Source of the DNA: Dreissena polymorpha
Taxonomy: Eukaryota; Mollusca; Bivalvia; Myida; Dreissenidae
NCBI RefSeq assembly: GCF_020536995.1
Contig: NC_068359.1
Location: 70,056,610 to 70,120,609 of the forward strand
Length of the DNA stretch: 64,000 nucleotides
Reading direction: 5' to 3'
In this document: piece after piece, positions 34,446 through 47,016 of the stretch
Position numbering within the stretch: position 1 is the first letter of the stretch
Layout of the letters: each line of letters begins with the position of its first letter
Translations under genes and position numbers: made by a program
Notes under the pieces: model-generated
Database searches by the model: none
The model's input: only the letters and a program-made list of their open reading frames with translations
Told to the model about the DNA's origin: nothing

Positions 34446-36495
34446 TTAATATTTCTTGCCTTCTGAATCCACCACCATAAGATCCGAATCCACCGCCGAC
34501 ACCGTAATCGCCAAAACCTCCGTATCCTCCACCCACACCGCCGTATCCTCCGCCATATCCTACGGACTTCTTGCCACCGTATCCACCACCATAAGAACCG
34601 AATCCGCCGCCGACACCGTAACCGCCAAAACCTCCGTATCCTCCACCACCGTAACCTCCGAGTCCTCCGCCATATCCTACGGACTTTTTGCCACCGTATC
34701 CCCCACCATAAGAACCGAATCCGCCGCCGACACCTTAACCGCCAAAACCTCCGAATACTCCACCACCGTAACCTCCGAGTCCACCCCCATATCCTACGCT
34801 TTTTTTGCCTCCGTATCCACTGCCATAAGAACCGAATCCGCCGCCGACACCGTAACCGCCAAAACCTCCGAATCCTCCACCACCGTAACCACCGAATCCA
34901 TCCGCCATATCCTACGTTTTTCTTGCCTCCGTATCCACTGACATAAGAACCGTATCCGCCGCCGAATCCGAAACCGCCATAACCTCCGTATCCTCCCTCT
35001 GTAACCTCCGAATCCACCGCCATATCCTCCGGATTTCTTGCCACCAAATCCACCTCCGTAACCTCCGCCAAATCCGCCGCCCCACCCTCCGACTCCACCC
35101 CCATAACCGAAACTTCCGACTTTCTTACCTCCATAACCACTGCCTACTATAGTCATCTCCTAAGTCAGAAATAAAAGTAAGACAAAATGTATTCGTGAAT
35201 TTATTTGTTGAAGTTGTGCTGCTAAATAATTGCTTCTTTTCACAACCAAACAGCCTGATACACGTTCCCAGAGCAATCTAGTAGTGCAGTCGTCAATTCA
35301 TGGAAAACCGTTTTTGACATTATTTTTAATTACCAACAATAATAACAAAAAAGTTTTCTTTAAATTACTCTGTATGTTTCAATAAGTGACAATGATAATG
35401 ATAGTTTACGAAAAAAAGATAATGAGTATTGTCAACGCAGGATGTTCTACTGGCAAACGGTCAAAAGGTATTTAATAAATCTAAGTATCATTTTGTTCGG
35501 GTCAATAACCTTTAATCGTATATGTAGCAATATCAAAAAAGTTATGAGGTACTTTGAACATAAATGTTCACAGAAAATCGCCAGCATTTTTTATTCAAAT
35601 GTATTCCTTACTTTCTCCCATTTCTAGTTTGGCCCACGCTTATCATTTGAGCCGCGCTCTGTGAAAACGGGGTTAAATTAATGGGCGTAAAGTGTCGTCC
35701 CAGATTAGCACAGGCTTATTAGGGACGATACTTTCCGCTTCACTGGATTTTTTATAAGAAGACACTTTTTGTGGACGTTTAAATACCACAAAAGCGGAAA
35801 GTGTCGTCTCTGATAAGCCTGTGTGGCATGCACGGGTTAATCTGGGACGACACTTTACGCACATGCATTTAACCCCTTTTAAGCAGATCAAGTCCCATTA
35901 ATATAAGGCAAATGCATGCTTGCATTTATGACACAGCGCGATGCAAACATCTCGGTATGACACGTAAATATGACTAAGCCTGGGGTCAAACGCCGTGGAA
36001 GGATAAGTGCAAACTCGTTAAATGAAGAGTCGAACCCAACCGTGGGCCCATAATTAAGTAGTCATTAACAAGTTAAAATCTGACTTACCACTCACAGTGT
36101 TAAATAAAAAGCCGAACGAAAGTTCTTTAACAAATTTGCATTATTTGCGATGTCCTAAGTAAAACATTTCTCGAGTTAGTTGAAAAACAAATTAATGTAC
36201 AATATCACAAACAAACATAGATTAAAACTATATATTTGATCGTCCATGACTGAAGAAGAATACGTAGGCCATCATTTATTGCATAAGAATTACCGAACAG
36301 TGTGAGTTTCGCGGTGTTTATAATTGTTTTATTCATATCGTGGCACTTAGTTAACAAACAAGGATAATATTTTGCCTAATTTAATGTGTAACTGTTTTAG
36401 CACAAAACAGCCTACAAGTTCTAATAACACTTACCGTAAGGAGAGGCCAGGACGCCGGCAATGCAGAGGCTTACGAGGACTGCGAAATTCGTCAT
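34446..36495 (-). pseudogene. Shematrin-like gene, copy 3, frame-disrupted
   Basis: Exon 1 (36435-36495) is intact: MTNFAVLVSLCIAGVLAS, then PYG instead of SKD, with the same donor. The usual acceptor CTGACTTAG (35160) would put the Gly-rich frame out of phase; acceptor-like AGs about 10-13 bases further on would restore it, giving GSGYGGKKVGSFGYGGG. About 45 residues later the glycine frame is lost by a 2-base deficit near 35.0 kb, an extra base lies near 34.9 kb, a TAA replaces TAC in the glycine frame at about 34.74 kb, and another extra base precedes the final KKY-TAA. Copies 1 and 2 have none of these. The shifted frame is open and Arg/Trp-rich (RRFWRLRCRRR). The 5' UTR also lacks the TTGGATCC block of its neighbours. 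Decayed paralogue most likely; assembly error in the repeats cannot be excluded. Confidence 0.75.
35654..35890. repeat. Intronic fold-back element (copy 3 gene)
   Basis: Near full length (CGCTCTGTGAAAACGGGG to CCCCTTTTAAGCAG), at the same intronic site as in copies 1 and 2. Confidence 0.8.
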
Positions 36496-36535
36496 CTTGA
36501 GGATGCGGCGGTGACACACACACAAAATGTGGACC

Positions 36536-36544
36536 CTTATATAC
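36536..36544 (-). promoter_or_regulatory. TATA box of shematrin-like copy 3
   Basis: TATATAAGGGTCCACATTTT is preserved although the gene is disrupted; the distance to the ATG is shorter than in copies 1 and 2 because of the 5' UTR deletion. Confidence 0.65.
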
Positions 36545-37240
36545 ACATAGATGGTCATTTGAACCGTTACATAAACGTATCTTTTCTGGTGATTAATTGA
36601 CTTTTATACGTCATATTGTAAGCATCTAAAGCGCAGGATAGAGCATCAAATAATAATTATGCAAACCTATGCGGTAAACGGTGTTTGACAAAGTTCTTTT
36701 TCATTACTAAATTATAATTTACAATGTTATATTCAAATAAGTCAAAATAAGTCATGACAATTTAGTATGATGGATAATTGTGTGGTTATTGTTAGTATGA
36801 CATCAAAATCATTAAAAGCGCTAATTTCACATACGTCAAAATATTTCATGCAAATATAGTATGACGGATAATGGAGGTTTCTTTGTTAGTCTTCGATGTG
36901 TTTCTGTACCAATTCCTTAACATTTTCACTTTCCTGTAAAATAATGTTGGATCAAAAGGTCACACAAACCTACGCATTATTCAAATGTTGAATTCATTAG
37001 GCAGTCGTTGGGAACTTGTTTTATATACTAAGCTAGTTTTGAAGTACATGCTATGTTACTATTTCTTGCTAAACTGTGAGGCAAGTTTTTCACAATGTCA
37101 GTTCAAATGTGGTCTCCCGATATGTATTCAGGGTTGCTTGTAGGAAACAGCTTTATATCAACATTGATTTGCATTTACTGCTTGAATACTGTGTATCAAA
37201 ATTTATATATGTGTGTTGTGATTTTTTTTATTTACTTTTG

Positions 37241-38892
37241 TGTTTCTGCGTTCGTAGTTCTGATGTGAAGTTTTGGATCTGTTCGTAGAAATAACTATGA
37301 CATTCGCAATTCTTTTGATATAAATTGGATATCAAAATTGAAGTTGATATAAACGACACTGCTTTTCAAAAGAAGTTCGTTTTTGGACGAGAGATTAATT
37401 TTATATGAGAATAATTAAATTATAAAATTAAATAATATAATTTTTCAAGGCGATAATGCAATGAGCCGGGTCACCTTCAGAACTTCATGTAGAAAGATTG
37501 TATACCCACCTGACGTATTGAAATCCGCGAATGAGTATGTGCAAGAATTCGATAAGACTTCAAAATATAAATAATTAGGATCTTTACCACTTTCTTAGAA
37601 CACATTATAAACTCGACTTCTTACAAAACGTTTGAGATTGAAATGTATGGATCACATACATCTCGTGAACCCCGCCCCTACCCATCGTTTCAACGCGAAA
37701 TGTTAGGCGAACTAGTGCACGCATCTTTACAAAATCATAACCAATAAGATACAGAATATTATGGCATTACTGTACTTGATCTCGAACCTTTAGTTTTGAA
37801 CTGTAAGATTTTATTTAATGAAACAGAGAAACAGTGTTGGAGAGGGTAATTATTTTAATGACTTGAGCTAGCCAAGCATTTGAAATGATATAAATAACTT
37901 CTTTACAAAATAACAAAAGTAAGTGTGAACCATAGATAAGCTTAGTATGATAAACGTATATCGCCTATGCTTAATTACGACACAAGCGGTAGGGTTTTTT
38001 GTCAGGGAAATTTTGGTCGTGATTATAAGCCAATTTGCAAAAGACTGTTCGGTGTTAAAATAACTACTCAAAAACTTTTATTTTCGCCGAACATGGGCAT
38101 ATAAACTGTCGAACCAGAAGATATTACAACATGATCAACTATTGGGTGTAATCGTTAAACACTAGCAGAAATACATTCAATAAGAAAATTTACCTTCCAT
38201 TGCTGGCCTTTATGCTGGGTTATCTCGAAAGATACCGTTACAAAAAAGGTTGGTATTGCTTACTTTACGGTATGCTAAGCACATTATTGTTTATGATGCA
38301 TTAAATTTTATAGATGAGTGGTCTCGATATAGCACATCTTGACGCTAGTAAAACAAATACTTCAAACATTCAACATTGGAGCGTTAGATTTTTAAACTTA
38401 AGTAAAGTTGTTTTTTATGGAATCATTTCAACTTCAAACCTACCACTTCATATAAAGTATAATACCCTTCAAATGTAGCCTGTCTAGCTCCCTACTATCT
38501 TCCGAATCTTGATAATGCGAAGTCTGTTGACGTCTTGAAAGATGAATACAACTATGTTATGGAAGGTACATTTAAATGTATGTTCAGATTTAATAATTTA
38601 TACTTTTTAGATACATATTAACTTTGCACAAATATATGCAACTAATGACATTTAATTCATTTGTACAAGCCGTATTTATACTAACATGTATGTCTAATTG
38701 ATATATTATGTTATAAAACGTATTCAACTAATGCCTTTCTAATCATGTCGTGGTCAATTGTTATTAGAATAGATATATAAAGTGTTGGTGTTTAGTGTGT
38801 GTGTTTGTGTGAATTGAATGTATATTTCTTAAGTGATCAACTGCAACGGAGTAAAGAGAGTAACTCAATTAAAATTGGTCTTTAATCATGGA
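37241..38892. other. Intergenic, nothing recognised
   Basis: AT-rich DNA downstream of the triplication. No gene or clear repeat. Confidence 0.4.
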
Positions 38893-39068
38893 AATCAGGA
38901 GCGACACTTTCCTCTTTTATTTTATTTTTCGTTTAAAAAAAGTCTCTTCTTGGCGAAAATCTAGTTTAAGCTGAAAGTGTCGCCCTTGATTTGCCTGTGC
39001 GGACTGCATAAGCTGGGACGACACTTAACGCACATGCATTATATCCCCTTCGTACAGTGCACGGCTCA
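38893..39068. repeat. Fold-back element, left-truncated
   Basis: Begins within the left arm (AATCAGGAGCGACACTTTCC) and keeps the complete right arm to TACAGTGCACGGCTC. It lies outside the triplication. Confidence 0.75.
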
Positions 39069-39479
39069 AATAGATTTGGGATATAATGTGTAACGCTTAA
39101 ATAATTTTACTCACACCTTAATAATGATGAAATAAAATGGCATGCAGATTAACATTGTAAACACCTATTTCGTTTCGTTTGGTGCTTTTCATAAGTTAGT
39201 TAATATGTAAGTGTTCGTGAATAAAATGTAAAACATTCACCCCTATCTCACCTAGTGCAGTTTGTGTAATGTAGATTTTAAAAAGTATGGGATTTTATTA
39301 ATAAGCGTCCATTTAATTATTTTATTTTTGTGCGATATTTATTGTTTTTGCTATGTTAGGTTTTTGAGTGGCAAATAATATTTTATTATAAAGTGAGTTT
39401 ATATTAAAAATACATCAAAATATGTTTACAAACAAAAACAATGCTTTCATTAGTATAAACTACTTATAATAGCAAAAAA

Positions 39480-39552
39480 AAATCGTCCAGGGAATCGAAC
39501 CTGGATTCTCTGTAAACCGAAAGAAATTGCGTTACCACTGAACCACATTTCA
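39480..39552 (-). other. tRNA-like sequence, probably a pseudo-tRNA or SINE head
   Basis: Minus strand has an A-box-like TGGTTCAGTGGTAACGC and a B-box GGTTCGATTCC, followed by a T run. The T loop would need eight bases or two mismatched pairs, the anticodon arm is too long and the acceptor stem does not pair, so a working tRNA is unlikely. Confidence 0.45.
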
Positions 39553-39969
39553 TTTCTTATAATATGGTGAAACATAACCGCTTGACGTTCGTTCAAAAGT
39601 ATGGGGTAAAGCGTTACGCACGTTTAATTATTTTACCGATTTCTATTGATGATGATCCGTTAATAATTATGTTCAACATGTTTTTTAGTCAAGAGCGCAA
39701 TTTCGCTTGTTTAACATAATGCAGTCATTATTTTTTATAAATAAGCTACAATTATTTTGCATATTGTCATTTTACACAATTGTGAGCATGTGCCTTAAAA
39801 TAATCAATTCATGTTATACAAAGAATGACGATTTCTTCTGTGATATAAGAAAGGTTAATATTTATTCATTAATTACTTATTATTAGTCATAAATATGTTG
39901 TATATATGTATTATAAATAAAGTTAAGAAAACTGCGATTAAGCTTATTATAGCAGCATTATGAACTAAG

Positions 39970-40690
39970 TAGCCATGTCAAACTAGCTACGATAGCAGTT
40001 ATATACAAATATGTATTAAGGTCCAGCAAGATGCGGTATCAGTGATTTGAAACTTCATTTTCTTGTAATACTACGTCTGATATCAGTGATGGGTACTGAT
40101 AAAGTCATGTCCAACAAGATATGATAGCAGTAATATGTAGCTTTATTGCCATGTCCAACTAGATATGATAGCAGTAATATGTAGCTATATTGCCATGTCC
40201 AACAAGATATGATAGCAGTAATATGTAGCTATATTGCCATGTCCAACTAGTTATGATAGCAGTAATATGTAGCTATATTGCCATGTCCATCTAGATATGA
40301 TTGAGTGATATGTGACTATATAGTTATGTTTAACTAAATATGATAGCAGTGATGTGTAACTATAAACCCACGCTCATTAAGATATGATAGCAGTCATGTG
40401 TAACGATTTAGTCATGTCCAACTAGATATTATAGCATTGATATATAACTATATTGCCATGTCCATCTAGATATGATAGCAGTGATTTGTAACTATAAAGT
40501 CACGTTCATTTAAATATGATGTGAGTTATGTGTAACTATATAGTCATATCCAACTAGATATGATATCATTGATGTGTAACTTTTATGTCAAGTTCAACTG
40601 GACATGATATCAGTGATATGTAACTTTATAGTCATATGTAACATGACATGTTATCAGTGATATGTAACTGTATCATACCACCGCATTGAT
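39970..40690. repeat. 44-bp satellite array, first block
   Basis: Tandem units of 44 bp (for example 40151 to 40195) around TCCAACTAGATATGATAGCA and GTAATATGTAGCTATA. About 15 units, diverging toward the left. Confidence 0.9.
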
Positions 40691-41150
40691 ATCTGCCTGA
40701 TATAACGTTGCCTGATATATTTTTATATCATCGTCAACAGGAAGTTTTTATTTCAGTAATGTGTGGAGGATGGTCATATTACTCGGAATAAACTATAAAA
40801 AAAATAATTTTTAGTAAAATCGAATCAGATTTAACAAAACAAACAATTTGATACCAATATGTAATATATTTTAAACACAAAATGCAAAATAAACTGCATT
40901 TTTTTGTTTTACAAATAATAAGCGCGCGTGCTCATGACGTTATTATTAACACGTCGAACGACAAAAGTCATATTCCTTCACGCTAAAACTACAGCTTCAA
41001 AATCGGGGACGTACATGTATGATAAACAGAAAAACAGGTTTCTGCCTGATCTTTTTGTAATATATCAGACTCGGCACGAAAAAATAACGGCTCGGCAAGC
41101 TTTGCGGTAATATTATTCTAAGCCTTGCCTGATATATTAGACTAAGGTCA
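40690..41150. other. Non-satellite insert within the 44-bp array
   Basis: Breaks the array. It contains the phrase TATGATAAACAGAAAAACAG and TGCCTGATCTTTTTGTAATA seen also at 21.9 and 31.75 kb, and an imperfect hairpin of CTGATATATTAGAC-type arms ending TTATTCTCTATAT. Confidence 0.6.
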
Positions 41151-42278
41151 GGAAGTAATCTGTTATTCTCTATATAAAGTCATGTCTAACTAGATATGAT
41201 ATCAGTGATTATAATACTAATATTTTACTTTGTGGTCATGTCAGACTTGATATGATATCAGTGATATGTAACTATATAGTCATGTCTAACTAGATAAGAT
41301 ATCAGTAATATGTTACTTTATAGTTATGTCACACTTAATATGATATCAGTGATATGTTACTTTATAGTCATGTCAGACTTGATATGATATCAGTAATATG
41401 TTACTTTATAGTCATGTCTAACTAGATATGATATCAGTTATATGTTACTTAATAGTCATGCCAGACTTGATATGATATCAGTGATATGTAACTATATAGT
41501 AATGTCTTACTAGATATATTATCAGTGATATGTAACTATATAGTCCAGTACAACGTGATATGATATCAGTGATATGTAACTATATAATCATATCGAACTA
41601 GATATTATATCAGTGATGTGTAACTATATAGCCATGCCTAAATATATAAGATAGCAGTGATATTAACTATATAGTCATGGCCAACTAGATATGATATCAT
41701 TGATATGTAACTTTATATTCACGATCAACTAGATATGATAGCAGTGATATGTAACTATAGTCATGTACAACTGGATATTTTAGCAGTGATGTGTAACTAT
41801 ATAGTTATGTCTAACGTGATATGATATCAGTAATATGTAACTCTATAAGTATTTCCAACTAGATATGAAAGCAGTGATGTAGTAACTATATAGTTATGTC
41901 CAACTAGATGTTATATCAATGGTATGCAACTACATAGTCATGTACAACTTGATATGATATCAATGAAATGTAACTATACAATCATATCCAACTAGATATG
42001 ATAGCATTGATATGTAACTATATAGTAATGTCCAACTAGATTTTATATCAGTGATATGTTACTATATAGTAATGCACAACTTGATATGATATCAGTTATG
42101 CAACTATATAGTCATGTCCAACTTAATATGATATCAGTGAAATGTAACTATATAATCATATCCAACTAGATATGATAGCATTGATATGTAACTATATAGT
42201 CATGTCCAATTTGATATGATATCAGTGATATGCTACTATATATTCATGTCTAACTAGATATGACATAAGTGGTATTAA
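41150..42278. repeat. 44-bp satellite array, second block
   Basis: About 25 units of CATGTCTAACTAGATATGAT, ATCAGTGATATGTAACTATA, TAGT. Most units end TATATAGT, whereas the first block mostly has TATATTGC, so the two blocks belong to different subtypes. Confidence 0.9.
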
Positions 42279-42429
42279 TTGTTACAGGGTTAGTTCTGTG
42301 GAACACCATATCGGGGCGAGGTACTGACACCGTATAGAATATATGGGGTCAGCATGTGACGTCAAACAGCCAAGGAGAAAAGAGAATTTTGTAGATGGTG
42401 TGATATACTATTTTAGTGTCACATTTAAC

Positions 42430-42480
42430 TTTATGAATTGATAAATTCATAAATATTTGACAAAATCGTGCATACCCGCT
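42430..42480. mobile_element. Solo right end of the AGCGGGTATATACG MITE
   Basis: AAATATTTGACAAAATCGTG then CATACCCGCT and TTAA, matching the right end of the MITE at 51.05-51.53 kb. No left end was found. Confidence 0.6.
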
Positions 42481-42484
42481 TTAA

Positions 42485-44218
42485 TCTCGCTAGTTCAATA
42501 TGGACGGAAAACATCTCACTCAAATGATTAATGACCCTAATAGATCCTACTGCAGGCTCATTTACAAAAAATACTAAATTATAGTTTAATGCTTGCAACT
42601 TTTACAATGTGTAAACTTTTCTACTAGCGGAGACGGACAAATCTTTAATCAATTGAAATATAAATAAGACATTAAAATTCAACATTTAACAACTTTTTTG
42701 CGACCTTTGAATGCAAATATGGTGGCGAAATGCACATAAATCAATCATCTAATAATAAGCTTACAGGTGTTATACAATGGTGACTTCTTCGTTTATGACT
42801 GATAATTGTAATAAAGATCTGTTTTTCCTATATATTGATGATTTTATTTGATGTTTGATAAATTTGTTTATTATCAGACGATTTACAATCTGTTTTTTGT
42901 TTAAGGCTATATCAGTTGTGTCTGTTACGAAACTGTCAAGACGAGCTTTTTTTAACTAGTGTATTTTCGTTTAGTATGACATTGGTTGCTGGATATACTG
43001 ATTCAATTACATGACATTGGTAGAGAGTATAATAACCAAAAACAATATCAGAAGTGGTCAGAAAACGCATATTTTTGTTCAAAATGTGTACATAAATAAT
43101 TCAAAACTTGTAAGTAATGTAAACATACTCAGCACATAACATTTATAGGCAATTAAAACATGACCAAGCCAACTTACTTGTTTTATAATTTTACTTAATA
43201 CAATCATTCGAGAGTATTCAATAATATATAAAATAAAATACTCGAAATGACCTGTGCCGTATGGATGGGATATTCTGACTTTATAAACTATGTCTTTGAA
43301 GATTTCTTAAATAAAAATTATTGAGGGTGGGTAAAAAGTTCAATAATTTATTTATCATTGTATTATATCTATAAAGTATGCTATTCCTGCCAATCAGTTG
43401 ATTAAAATGTTGTCAAACTATGATGCGAACACAAAAAGAGAAAAAGTATTTCCTTATTAGCCACTTGGAAAACATTAAGTCATAGAATAACATATATTAA
43501 GATGTATATGATTTTTCAATAGCATCCATTAATGACATAAATGTATAAATCAACCGGCATATGAATATCTTTTTATTGAAACTGCGATGTAATTTCCTAT
43601 GCAATACCTTATACATGCGATTTTACTTATAGTTTTGTAAGTTACAACGGGAATCAAATGTATAACCATTAGTTACTGCACTTACATGTATAACAACCTC
43701 AAATAACAAATAAATAAATCTCAATTGATAATGACTGATAACTGTCGTTAACACATGAAAGAGTTCAGACAATCAAAATATGCGTACGTCTGCAATACAC
43801 TGTCACGTGGAACCTTAGCGACTTCGCACATATATCATTTATGCAATGGTTATGAAACGCACATATTTTTGGGGGGGCGTCAAACTCGTTTATCTTCATT
43901 ACATATATGAATCAGTTCGATAAAGTATTAAAATAATTCATCGTGTTCTTAACAGCTGATCTATCAAATTAAGTCATAAATAAAATGATACATATGCTGA
44001 AAAGTAAAATTGTTATAAAAGGACGATAGAACAGTTACACTGTAATATGTGTTTATATGCAAGTTTATATGTTTTCGAAAAATAAAAGATCTAATTTAAT
44101 TAAATGTACATAAATGCACAAAATCAGCAAATACTTCGTTTAATATTTCGTAAAAGAAAATGTTAACCCATAAACAATCAGTGTTCCTTTTAGAAATAGC
44201 CAAAAATTCTACATTTTC
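42485..44218. other. Intergenic, nothing recognised
   Basis: AT-rich, no gene or clear repeat on either strand. Confidence 0.4.
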
Positions 44219-44332
44219 TAGAACATTTATGAGCGAACGCGAGATTGGCTTTCGGCAGCTCATAAGAAATTCGTCGTGCTTCAGACGCTACCCGAAGCCA
44301 ATCTCGCGTTATCTCGTAAATGTTCGGATAAA
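44219..44332. repeat. Hairpin with about 33-bp arms
   Basis: AGAACATTTATGAGCGAACG...GATTGGCTTTCGG and its complement CCGAAGCCAATC...TAAATGTTC, separated by a loop of about 37 bp. The surrounding open frame (44160-44456) simply crosses the hairpin and shows no domain. Confidence 0.75.
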
Positions 44333-44339
44333 GTCGCGG

Positions 44340-46536
44340 GAAATCCACACGGAGTATGTTATGATACAAAAATTCGAGTATTTTAAATCTCGTAAAGATA
44401 TGTTACGAGGTTACAATATACTAAATAATTTTGTGGTGCAACGCTATACTCTCTAAAAACATGAACATTTATTTGAAGACACGGTTCTCTGTATGGTCAA
44501 TAGCCATGACTTTATTTAAGAATATTTTTGTATTCATGTGGCAGGGAAAACATTGGTAGTTACTAGAAATTCACTCTTTTATCTGAAGGTTGGAGACTAC
44601 ATAAGACTTTGACAGATGGAGGGAAACCCTCATTAACTGGATAGAAGCGGGTAAATAGATGGCCGTAAAACAGTGAATTTTGATTCGCGTCGGGTTCTTT
44701 CTTACATATCACGTGACCTATCTTTTTATTGCTTAAATAAATTCGGCTTGGAATGCTCTTCGAGAAAAAATATGGTTATGAGGGTCTCTATGCGCAAAAA
44801 TTTGACTTTGGTTTTCGTTAAATTTATTGCTCTTACATTGAATGTGTGTAGGAAATTACTACAACTAGCGTTGAAATTATGGCTAATGCTATAATGAACA
44901 CTGGGTTTTTTATGGTATAACTTTTAATATTTTAAGAAACATTTTATGAAATATTCGTTGATTTTGCGTATGAATGCGGCTTTAAAGCCATGACTGGTAT
45001 TCTTATTGTTTTTCTAAAACATAAAATGCAAACATGTGTTTGTCAACACTATTCTTATGGATTTGTTGTGATGTTACGACGAGATGATCCGAACTATGAA
45101 ATTTACGATCGTCCATCGTAAAAAGTACAATTTACATGATTGATTTATAACCTATTAAAATAAGATTTCTACAAATAATGTCCTTTTAGTCAAATTGTCA
45201 TATAGAACATATTATATCAAAGGCAATTGATATTTACATAGTGAAAAAGACGCAATAATTGAACACACTCATTAAAAACCTCTACTGAGGGCGCGCCCTA
45301 CATGAACGCATTTATCATAAATCGGGAATTCACTTTCTTTTGTTGTTTAAAATAGATCAGCTAGTAAAATATTTCTTTTGAAAAACAAAAACAAATCTAG
45401 ATGTCTGAATGCATAGATAATCTCCTGTTCTGTCAACTGTTATGTCAATTTACAAAAGTAAAAAAAACGAATAAACATTAGGAAAGTTATAGAACACAAT
45501 CATTAATATATTTGGTGCGTCTTTTTTAATTTTTGACTAACGTTTTAGCAAAGGTATAGAACACAATCCTAATTATATTTGATGCGCCCTTATTGTTTTG
45601 CATTGATATTCTCTGGAAAAGTAGATTTCCGTCAAATCGTGTTTCCATAAAAATCAAGTGACACTTGTAAACAAATTTTGTAACATTTAAGAATGATTAC
45701 AACGTCCACTATTCCGTATGATTATTAATGGTTACATCTCTACATTTTGGGGGGCAAAATAGATGTATCAAAACCATACACTTGATGTTCACAGCTGTTG
45801 TTGTCCATTGACCTCTCAGTGATTTAATGTTAATGATATTTACCTTTCCTTACAACCCAACGGTCCCGATTCCGATCGGAAAGCGTTTCCATTATCGGTA
45901 GTGATGAAGATACCAAACACGACAATTTTAAGTTTTTCCGAGGAAACGGACTCGAAAGTGTCACCTGCTAGGCTTTTGATACAATCGTGCTTCGATCCCA
46001 ACCGAAATTGAAAATCTCAAGACTTATAAAATATTCACGTCATTCTAAATCTTAAAGATAATGTTCATTAAACACTGCCCCTTTAAAAAGGTTTTCTTTC
46101 CACCGGCACTGAATACTAGGCAAAAGATTAAAATGAATGAAACAGCGTCATACACACGATCAAGAAATAATCAACGAACGTTAATAATAAATCATTTTCA
46201 TAGTGTTACATCGTTAACGGACAATTATTGTTCATGTTGTTTTATGATTACGCCTTATGTTTAAACTGCCTTACATTTCTTGTGAATGTGTTCTCGTGTT
46301 TCGAGGTTTTCACAACTGTAGTTAACTGAGACATGCACGATTCGATTAACTAAAGAGCAGCTTTCAACATACTGCTCTATTTTCATTCTTTTATTGGCCT
46401 GTCGTATGCGTGTAATGTAACTCAAGTGCTTGTACTACGATACATTTATGTATCGTTTCTATGTTTGTTCCCAAAGTTTGTCATAAATATGTATCACAAA
46501 GGCGGGTGTTAGCGATTGTTTAAATACCGCATTGAT
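44340..46536. other. Intergenic, nothing recognised
   Basis: No gene-like frame longer than about 75 codons and no recognised repeat. Confidence 0.4.
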
Positions 46537-46540
46537 ATAA

Positions 46541-47012
46541 AGGGACCTGTTCACGTTTTGGTAAATTGACAAATTTGACAAAAAAATGTTTCAGAGTTGC
46601 AGATTGTTGTCGTAGTTATGATTTTTGCGAGGAAATGTTGACAATGCTCTTAAATATCCATTAATTGCATCTTTTGAAGATTAAAACACATGACAATTTA
46701 AAAGCGTTACAAAGGTGAATCGATTAAATAATTTGGAAAGTCCTGTGGTTATCGTTATATTTTGTGACATTTCAAGCAGTGTTTAAAAGCACGTCACACT
46801 TTATATCAGTATGGATGTCCGAGTGGTTTAAGCGTAAGTTTTATTTCTCCACGGATTAGTGATTCGAGCCCAGTTGCTGAGTACTTTTTACCCTCTCTTT
46901 AATTTGAATCTGGTTTAATACTGAAGCTATTTAGTTAAAATGTTTACATTGATCAAATTAAAGCATAACATCACAAACCTAAACACATGCATAAATCTGT
47001 GAGAAGGTCTCT
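46541..47012 (+). mobile_element. tRNA-bearing element, copy 2 (diverged, opposite orientation)
   Basis: AGGGACCTGTTCACG at left and CTGTGAGAAGGTCTCT at right, flanked on both sides by ATAA (46537-46540, 47013-47016). At about 46811-46885 the plus strand has a tRNA-Ser/Leu-like A box, TGTCCGAGTGGTTTAAG, and a B box, GATTCGAGCC. The flanking regions align with the reverse complement of the 3.1-kb copy but with heavy divergence, so it is an older member. Confidence 0.7.
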
Positions 47013-47016
47013 ATAA

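Larger units (their letters stand above)
32243..37240. repeat. Tandem duplication unit 3 (5'-shortened)
   Basis: Starts inside a fold-back element and corresponds only to the part of units 1 and 2 from about 17.33 and 25.5 kb onward. It carries the frame-disrupted gene copy. Homology fades near 37.24 kb, after TTTATATATGTGTGTTGTGA. Confidence 0.7.

Noticed and set aside
34456-34941. 161-codon Ser/Thr-rich plus frame opposite copy 3
   Set aside because: Antisense shadow of the Gly-rich repeats, long only because the repeat has few stop triplets.
46811-46885. Functional tRNA-Ser/Leu gene
   Set aside because: It lies inside a repeated mobile element, is diverged in stems and has no proper acceptor pairing.
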